A stretch of DNA of 64,000 nt, taken from NCBI RefSeq assembly GCF_035593345.1, contig NZ_CP141606.1:4774001-4838000 (forward strand), written 5' to 3'. A program made the position numbers and the translations under genes. Below, in pieces: positions 58,377 through 64,000 of this stretch; positions within the stretch are counted from its first letter, which is position 1, and the number at the start of each line of letters is the position of its first letter. This stretch comes from Lelliottia sp. JS-SCA-14 (lineage in GTDB: Bacteria > Pseudomonadota > Gammaproteobacteria > Enterobacterales > Enterobacteriaceae). The notes under the pieces are model-generated. The model was not told the DNA's origin. It made no database searches and was given only the letters and a program-made list of their open reading frames with translations.

Positions 58377-60059
58377 ATGTTGAATGAGCGCCAGTTTTCC
58401 CTGCTCGATGCCATCGAATCACAGCCCGTGTCCCTGAGCGTGCTGGCGCGGCAGACTGGCGTTTCGGCGCGCACCATTCTGCGGGATATTGATTATCTCA
58501 ACTTTACCCTGAGCGGAAAGGCGCACATCCGCACGGCGGGCAACGCGCTGTATCAGCTGGATATTATTGATCGAAAAAGCTATTTCCAGCTTTTGCAGCG
58601 CCATGATAATGATGACCGGATGCTGGCCCTGCTGCTGATCCACCCGGTGATTTCCCGCGCGCAGCTGGCCGATGCGCTCAACTTGCCCGACAGCTGGGTC
58701 GCCGAGCGTTTACCCCGCCTGAAAACCCGCCACCTGCGGGCGTTCAGCCTGGCGAGTCGCCCCGGTGCGGGTCATTACATCGACGTCGATGAACACAAAC
58801 GTTTTCTCCTGCTCGCCAATGTCTTTCGCAAAGACCCGTTCGTTTATCCCCTCACGGGTATGACGCCGGACGCTTACGCTCAGCTTCAGGAAGAGTGTCG
58901 TCGGCAGACGGACTGGCCGAATATCTCCCCTGACTATCGGGTGAGCATGATCCTCGCGGCCTGCGCGCTGCGGGAATGTCCACAATGCCCCGGCCCAACG
59001 ATTCCAGAGAAAGTGCGGCAGCGGCTCAATCATCTGCAGCACCAGGCCGAGAGCATGACTCCCGAGTATGTCAGGGAACTACTCGCCGCCAGTTCCAGCG
59101 CGGGCTCGCCGCATGTGGTCGATGCGCAGCTGATTGAGGATCTGACCGGACATCTCAAACGCTGCGTGGCGATGCCGCAATGGCTGGCGGAAAATCGTCA
59201 GGGATCGATGAATCATCTGAAAGCCGCCTGGCCTGCCGCCTTTGATATGAGCGTGAAATTTATCAATCATCTGCGAACGGTGATGGATATTCCGTTAATC
59301 GACAGCGATCTGCCGGGGCTGTACTTTGCCTGTGCGCTGGAGCGCCATCAGCACGAATCGACGCCGGTGATTTTATTGGCCGACCAGAACGCTATCGCCG
59401 CTATCAACAAAATGGCGATTGAGCGCGAAGTGCTGAACTGCCGGGTGATTGTGGCGCGCACGCCTGACGAACTTGATGCCATCTGTGAAGAGCTGACGCC
59501 TGCGCTTATCATCAACAACGGTCATGACACGCTGGATAACGGGCCGCGCCACGTCCTGACTATCCGCAATATCATCACTTCAGCCGGTATCGATCAGATC
59601 AAAGACTTCCTCGCTTCGGCGTTTATTCGCCAGCAGCCGGAACGGTTTTTCCCGCCGGAGGGCTATTTTCATTACCCCAACGCGGCAGGCGAAAGTTGGG
59701 CGCAAATTGTCGCGGCGATTGCGGCGCGGCTGTGCGCCAAAAAGCGGTTAACGCCCGAAGAATCACAGCGGATTTGCCAGCGCGAGCAGGAAGGGGAAAA
59801 CCTGATTGTGAACCGCATCGCCATCCCCCACTGCTGGAGCGATCGTCAAAAACCCTTTCGCGGATTTTTCATCACCCTTGAGCGCGGACTTCTGGTGAAC
59901 GGGGAAGAGGTGCAACATCTGCTGATGGCCTGCGCCAGCACGGCGAACCGGCAGGAGCTGAAAATTTTTAGCTTTCTGGCCAGCCAACTGAACAGCCATT
60001 CGGCGGAGACGATTGAGAAAATCAGAGACTACGAGGGGTTTGTGGCGTTACTGCGTTAA
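58377..60059 (+). CDS. frvR: PRD/EIIA-containing regulator FrvR
   Basis: A 560-residue regulator of the BglG/MtlR-like kind. An N-terminal helix-turn-helix (LSVLARQTGVSARTILRDID, about 18-37) is followed by PRD-like regions, a IIB-like part, and a C-terminal EIIA domain with the histidine of NRIAIPHCWSD, which suggests control by PTS phosphorylation. E. coli FrvR is slightly longer (582). It is last in the operon and 9 bp after frvX. Confidence 0.9.
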   Translation: MLNERQFSLLDAIESQPVSLSVLARQTGVSARTILRDIDYLNFTLSGKAHIRTAGNALYQLDIIDRKSYFQLLQRHDNDDRMLALLLIHPVISRAQLADALNLPDSWVAERLPRLKTRHLRAFSLASRPGAGHYIDVDEHKRFLLLANVFRKDPFVYPLTGMTPDAYAQLQEECRRQTDWPNISPDYRVSMILAACALRECPQCPGPTIPEKVRQRLNHLQHQAESMTPEYVRELLAASSSAGSPHVVDAQLIEDLTGHLKRCVAMPQWLAENRQGSMNHLKAAWPAAFDMSVKFINHLRTVMDIPLIDSDLPGLYFACALERHQHESTPVILLADQNAIAAINKMAIEREVLNCRVIVARTPDELDAICEELTPALIINNGHDTLDNGPRHVLTIRNIITSAGIDQIKDFLASAFIRQQPERFFPPEGYFHYPNAAGESWAQIVAAIAARLCAKKRLTPEESQRICQREQEGENLIVNRIAIPHCWSDRQKPFRGFFITLERGLLVNGEEVQHLLMACASTANRQELKIFSFLASQLNSHSAETIEKIRDYEGFVALLR

Positions 60060-60062
60060 GAC

Positions 60063-60091
60063 CTGTCCCTGCTCCGAAGAGCAGGGGACAG
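60063..60091. terminator. hairpin between frvR and the DUF1471 gene
   Basis: A 12-bp stem CTGTCCCTGCTC / GAGCAGGGGACAG with a CGAA tetraloop and one bulge lies between two convergent genes. There is no T-run on either side. Confidence 0.65.
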
Positions 60092-60103
60092 TGGCGGCAT
60101 GGC

Positions 60104-60316
60104 TTATTTGTTCAGTTCAGCCGTCATGTGCACACGGTTACCGGTGAATGCCTGGGTAATAGTGTAAGACGATGCGCCAGCCTGCTGTGCCTGAGCGGCA
60201 ATTTTCGCTTCTGCACCATCGATGGTAGAAGAGGTGGCGGTCACGGTTTCAGCAGCGAAAGAACCGAAAGAAGCGGCCAGAGCGATAACTGCAACAAAAG
60301 TTTTGATGTTTTTCAT
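60104..60316 (-). CDS. small periplasmic DUF1471 (YhcN/BhsA-type) protein
   Basis: A 70-residue secreted protein. The signal peptide MKNIKTFVAVIALAASFGSF is cut after FA (about 22). The mature part of about 48 residues matches DUF1471: a core with AKIAAQAQQAGASSYTITQA and ending HMTAELNK. Family members (BhsA, McbA, YhcN) respond to stress and affect biofilm. It is shorter than most (85-90). A good GGA precedes the ATG. E. coli has yiiG between frvR and fdhD instead. Confidence 0.85.
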   Translation of the reverse strand: MKNIKTFVAVIALAASFGSFAAETVTATSSTIDGAEAKIAAQAQQAGASSYTITQAFTGNRVHMTAELNK

Positions 60317-60428
60317 GATGTAAATCCTTCATTTGGTTGTTTAGATAAGGCGTTGTGCCTTGATGTGATAATAATAGGCCTCATCATCAACAACGAAAAG
60401 CGGAAGGATTTGCTAAAGTCTTTCAAAT

Positions 60429-61265
60429 TTACTGATTAATAATTAAGCGCTGCGGATGGGTGTAGATGGTGACGCGTCCCGGCTTGCAGAACCCCACCAG
60501 CGTCAGATTGCAGCGCTGGGCCACTTCCACCGCGAGGGTGGTCGCCGCCGAGACGGCAAACAGGATTTCGACGCCGCACATGGCCGCCTTTTGCACCATC
60601 TCATAGCTCGCCCGGCTGGAGACCAGCGCCGCGCCCTGCTGCCAGGCTTCACTCTCTCCGGCGCGACGCCCGAGCAGTTTATCCAGCGCAACGTGACGAC
60701 CCACATCTTCATGACCGCCCGCAATTTCTCCCGATGGCAGGACCCACGCCGCCGCGTGCGTGCAGCCGCTCAGCTGGCCGATCGGCTGCACGTCGTTGAG
60801 ATGCTCAAGGGCGCGATCGAGGTGTTTGAGATTGAAAGTTTGGGTGAACGGCAGCGGGACAATCGGCTTGCCGATATCGTTGAGTTGCTCGACGCCGCAC
60901 ACGCCGCAGCCGGTGCGCCCGGCCAGCGCGCGACGGCGCTCTTTGAGGCCCATAAAGCGGCGGCTGGAGAGCTCGATTTGCACTTCCAGACCGTTGCAGA
61001 CCTTCACCACCTCCATGCCGTAGATCTCCTGCGGGCGCTCGATAATGCCCTCGGAGAGCGAAAAACCGATCGCAAACAGCTCGAGATCTTTCGGCGAGGC
61101 CATCATCACCACGTGGGAGATACCGTTGTAGACCAGGGCAACAGGCACCTCTTCCGCCAGAAAATCGGGGACGCCGTGGGTAATGTGAGGGGGTCTGTGT
61201 ACCACCTGCTCCACAACGCCGACGGGCAGTGGAGACGAATGGGTATCACGATTCTGTTTTGACAC
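60429..61265 (-). CDS. fdhD: formate dehydrogenase accessory sulfurtransferase FdhD
   Basis: A 278-residue protein that transfers sulfur from IscS to molybdenum cofactor, needed for active formate dehydrogenases. The catalytic cysteines lie in [14 protein letters not shown] choose a GTG start ([11 protein letters not shown]) with AGGAAT 9 nt upstream, which gives nearly the E. coli length (277); a TTG eight codons earlier would extend it. It is divergent from fdoG, its client. Confidence 0.95.
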   Translation of the reverse strand: MSKQNRDTHSSPLPVGVVEQVVHRPPHITHGVPDFLAEEVPVALVYNGISHVVMMASPKDLELFAIGFSLSEGIIERPQEIYGMEVVKVCNGLEVQIELSSRRFMGLKERRRALAGRTGCGVCGVEQLNDIGKPIVPLPFTQTFNLKHLDRALEHLNDVQPIGQLSGCTHAAAWVLPSGEIAGGHEDVGRHVALDKLLGRRAGESEAWQQGAALVSSRASYEMVQKAAMCGVEILFAVSAATTLAVEVAQRCNLTLVGFCKPGRVTIYTHPQRLIINQ

Positions 61266-61653
61266 AACGGTATTCCTGAGCAACCACAAAGGTGAGCCTG
61301 CTATTGCATCACAAACCGCAGGCCTTGCGCATAGTATGGATCAACTTTTCGGCAGCCATACTCATCAAGTTTACCTACTCATTTGGGAGTGGCACAACCG
61401 AAGCGCTGATACAGCTCTTTAACAAGCCAGGGCTGAATTGTGATCAATATCACACTTTATAATCATCAGAGTGATAATACGTTCACTTTGTATTAACCCC
61501 ACCGGAACAGGCTTACCGACATTGTGGTATTCTCAAATCATATCCCTCGTGGAATTGAGGGAATACATCAAATTTTGAGCGTTATGGTTGTTTTGCAATC
61601 ATGCGCGAAAACAAAAATGAGCATTGTCAGAAAGAACAAAAAAGGAGTGACCC
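61266..61653. promoter_or_regulatory. fdhD-fdoG divergent control region
   Basis: A 388-bp AT-rich gap. TGTGA-TCAATA-TCACA at 61439-61454 is a perfect CRP site whose inner part, TGAT-CAAT-ATCA, also resembles an FNR site. TATAAT lies 3 bp on at 61458-61463 as a possible -10. A small CCCTC/GAGGG hairpin is at 61545-61562. No gene is seen; AGGAG at 61642 serves fdoG. Confidence 0.65.
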
Positions 61654-64000
61654 ATGCAGGTCAGCAGAAGGCAGTTCTTTAAGATCTGCGCTGGCGGTAT
61701 GGCAGGCACAACGGCAGCGGCGCTGGGCTTTGCCCCTGGTGTAGCGCTGGCGGAGACGCGGCAGTACAAACTGCTGCGCACCCGCGAAACCCGTAATACC
61801 TGTACGTACTGCTCTGTCGGTTGTGGGCTGTTAATGTATAGCCTCGGCGACGGCGCGAAAAACGCGAAAGCTTCCATCTTCCATATCGAAGGTGACCCGG
61901 ACCATCCGGTCAACCGTGGTGCGCTGTGCCCGAAAGGGGCCGGTCTGGTGGACTTCATCCACTCCGAAAGCCGCCTGAAATTCCCCGAATATCGCGCCCC
62001 AGGCTCCGATAAATGGCAGCAAATCAGCTGGGAAACGGCGTTCGACCGTATCGCCAAACTGATGAAAGAAGACCGTGATGCGAACTTTGTCGCGCAGAAT
62101 GCCGACGGCGTCACCGTTAACCGCTGGCTCTCCACCGGCATGCTCTGTGCCTCTGCATCCAGCAATGAAACCGGGTATTTAACCCAGAAATTTACGCGCG
62201 CACTCGGTATGCTCGCGGTCGACAACCAGGCGCGTGTCTGACACGGACCAACGGTAGCAAGTCTTGCTCCAACATTTGGTCGCGGTGCGATGACCAACCA
62301 CTGGGTCGACATCAAAAACGCTAACCTCATCGTCGTGATGGGTGGAAACGCGGCAGAAGCGCATCCAGTCGGGTTCCGCTGGGCGATGGAAGCCAAAATC
62401 CACAATGGCGCGAAACTGATTGTGATCGATCCCCGCTTCACGCGTACGGCGTCAGTGGCGGATTTCTACACCCCTATTCGTTCAGGTACTGACATTACTT
62501 TCCTGTCAGGCGTTCTGCTGTACCTGATGACCAACGAAAAATATAACCGTGAATATACCGAGGCTTACACCAACGCCAGCCTGATTGTGCGTGAGGATTA
62601 CGGCTTCGAAGACGGTCTGTTCAGCGGTTATGACGCCCAAAAACGCAAATACGATAAAACCAGCTGGAACTACGAGCTGGACGAAAACGGCTTTGCGAAA
62701 CGCGATACCACCCTCGCCCACCCTCGCTGCGTGTGGAACCTGCTGAAAACGCACGTTTCCCGCTATACGCCGGAGGTGGTCGAAAACATCTGCGGCACGC
62801 CGAAAGCCGACTTCCTGAAAGTCTGCGAGTACATCGCCGAAACCAGCGCCCACGATAAAACCGCGTCGTTCCTCTACGCGCTGGGCTGGACGCAGCACTC
62901 CATCGGCGCGCAGAACATCCGCACCATGGCGATGGTTCAGCTGCTGCTCGGCAATATGGGGATGGCAGGCGGCGGCGTGAACGCCCTGCGCGGTCACTCC
63001 AACATTCAGGGCCTGACCGATCTCGGCCTGCTGTCGCAGAGCCTGCCGGGCTACATGACGCTGCCGAGCGAAAAACAGACCGACATCCAGACCTACCTGA
63101 CCGCCAACACGCCGAAACCGCTGCTGGAAGGCCAGGTGAACTACTGGGGCAACTACCCGAAATTCTTCGTCTCGATGATGAAAGCCTTCTACGGCGATAA
63201 AGCGACGGCGGAAAACAGCTGGGGCTTTGACTGGCTGCCGAAGTGGGACAAGGGTTACGACGTTCTGCAGTATTTCGAGATGATGCACCAGGGCAAAGTG
63301 AACGGCTATCTGTGCCAGGGCTTTAACCCAGTCGCCTCGTTCCCGAATAAAAACAAGGTGGTGGAGTCCCTGTCGAAACTGAAATTCCTGGTGACGATTG
63401 ACCCGCTCAACACCGAAACGTCCACGTTCTGGCAGAACCACGGCGAATCGAACGACGTCGATCCGTCGAAAATTCAGACCGAAGTGTTCCGCCTGCCATC
63501 CACCTGCTTCGCAGAAGAGAACGGCTCGATCGTTAACTCCGGTCGCTGGTTGCAGTGGCACTGGAAAGGCGCGGACGCCCCGGGCATCGCCCTGAACGAC
63601 GGCGAGATCCTGGCCGGTATCTTCCTGCGCCTGCGCAAGATGTATGCGGCAGAGGGCGGGGCGAATCCGGAGCAGGTTCTGAACATGACCTGGAACTATT
63701 CGACGCCTGACAATCCCGCCCCTGAAGAGGTGGCGATGGAGAGCAACGGTAAAGCGCTGGCGGATGTGATTGATCCGGCTACCGGCACCGTGCTGGCGAA
63801 GAAAGGCGATCAGCTGAGCACCTTTGCGCATCTGCGTGATGACGGGTCCACCGCCAGCGGCTGCTGGATTTTCGCCGGAAGCTGGACGCCGAAAGGCAAC
63901 CAGATGGCGAACCGCGATAACGCCGATCCGTCGGGCCTCGGCAATACCCTGGGCTGGGCATGGGCGTGGCCGTTGAACCGCCGCATTCTCTATAACCGTG
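61654..64000 (+). CDS. fdoG: formate dehydrogenase-O alpha subunit, selenoprotein (cut by window edge)
   Basis: The first 782 codons of FdoG, the catalytic molybdenum subunit of the aerobic formate dehydrogenase. A twin-arginine signal SRRQFFK (4-10) sends it to the periplasmic side of the membrane. A [4Fe-4S] motif uses NTCTYCSVGCG and CPKGAG. The in-frame TGA at 62239-62241 is codon 196, read as selenocysteine before HGP, with a SECIS hairpin right after. Downstream codons continue in the same frame to the window end (WGFDWLPKWDKGY, NGSIVNSGRWLQWHW). Sequence is closer to FdoG than FdnG from memory. Confidence 0.97.
62239..62270 (+). promoter_or_regulatory. bacterial SECIS element of fdoG
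   Basis: After the UGA, the hairpin GG-U-AGCA / UGCU-CC (62253-62270) has a bulged U and the loop AGUCU, as in E. coli fdhF, fdnG and fdoG. SelB with Sec-tRNA binds this to decode the UGA. Confidence 0.88.

Noticed and set aside
62239..62241. Possible nonsense mutation making fdoG a pseudogene.
   Set aside because: The TGA is at the known Sec position, followed by a SECIS hairpin, and the frame stays open to the window end.

Overview
The window is chromosomal DNA of a gamma-proteobacterium of the Enterobacteriaceae, most like Enterobacter, Lelliottia or Leclercia. The gene order metF-metL-metB-metJ-rpmE-priA-cytR-ftsN-hslVU-menA-rraA-zapB-glpFKX-fpr-yiiR-yiiQ-tpiA-cdh-sbp-pfkA-fieF-cpxP-cpxRA-yiiM-sodA-rha-frv-fdhD-fdoG follows the Escherichia coli K-12 map from memory, and most proteins match their E. 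coli counterparts closely in sequence and length. It departs from E. coli at a few junctions, and REP-like and CCCTCTCCC-type palindromes of the kind common in Enterobacter sit between many genes. The genus is inferred from this arrangement and was not tested by any search. I see no IS element, prophage, CRISPR array, tRNA or rRNA.

Region by region: 1-4.6 kb holds methionine biosynthesis (metF, metL, metB) under MetJ, with tandem met boxes before metF and between metB and metJ. 4.6-13.3 kb holds ribosome, replication-restart, division and protein-quality genes (rpmE, priA, cytR, ftsN, hslVU, menA, rraA, zapB), with a sigma-32 promoter and a leader hairpin before hslV. 13.7-17.3 kb is the glycerol regulon glpFKX. 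17.4-24.6 kb holds fpr, yiiR, yiiQ, tpiA, cdh, sbp and pfkA, with an SLC13-type anion permease between tpiA and cdh that E. coli lacks here. 24.7-28.5 kb holds fieF and the Cpx envelope-stress locus, including the CpxQ small RNA in the cpxP 3' end.

29.4-34.8 kb is a single 1794-residue intimin/invasin-type inverse autotransporter adhesin with about twelve Ig-like repeats, between yiiM and sodA where E. coli carries kdgT. 35-49 kb is an enlarged L-rhamnose locus: symporter RhaT, regulators RhaR and RhaS, catabolic rhaBAD, a complete CUT2-type ABC importer, a lactaldehyde reductase and the mutarotase RhaM. Rhamnose can thus enter by two routes, is converted through rhamnulose and rhamnulose-1-phosphate to DHAP and lactaldehyde, and the lactaldehyde can be reduced to propanediol; TpiA, PfkA and GlpX elsewhere in the window handle the triose and hexose phosphates.

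49-55.2 kb is accessory: a raffinose/melibiose-type unit (rafB, rafA, rafR) with twin RafR operators, a cupin-type XRE regulator, and a divergent AzlC/AzlD branched-chain amino-acid exporter pair. 55.4-60 kb is the cryptic frvABXR PTS/peptidase operon. 60-64 kb ends with a small DUF1471 protein, fdhD, and the first part of the selenoprotein gene fdoG, which runs off the window.

I found no clearly new multi-gene system. The most worthwhile leads are the large adhesin with its unusual distal domain, an inverted repeat that encloses the rafA ribosome binding site, the paired inverted repeats between the XRE-cupin regulator and azlCD, and a composite palindromic repeat placed between rhaA and rhaD inside the rhamnose operon.
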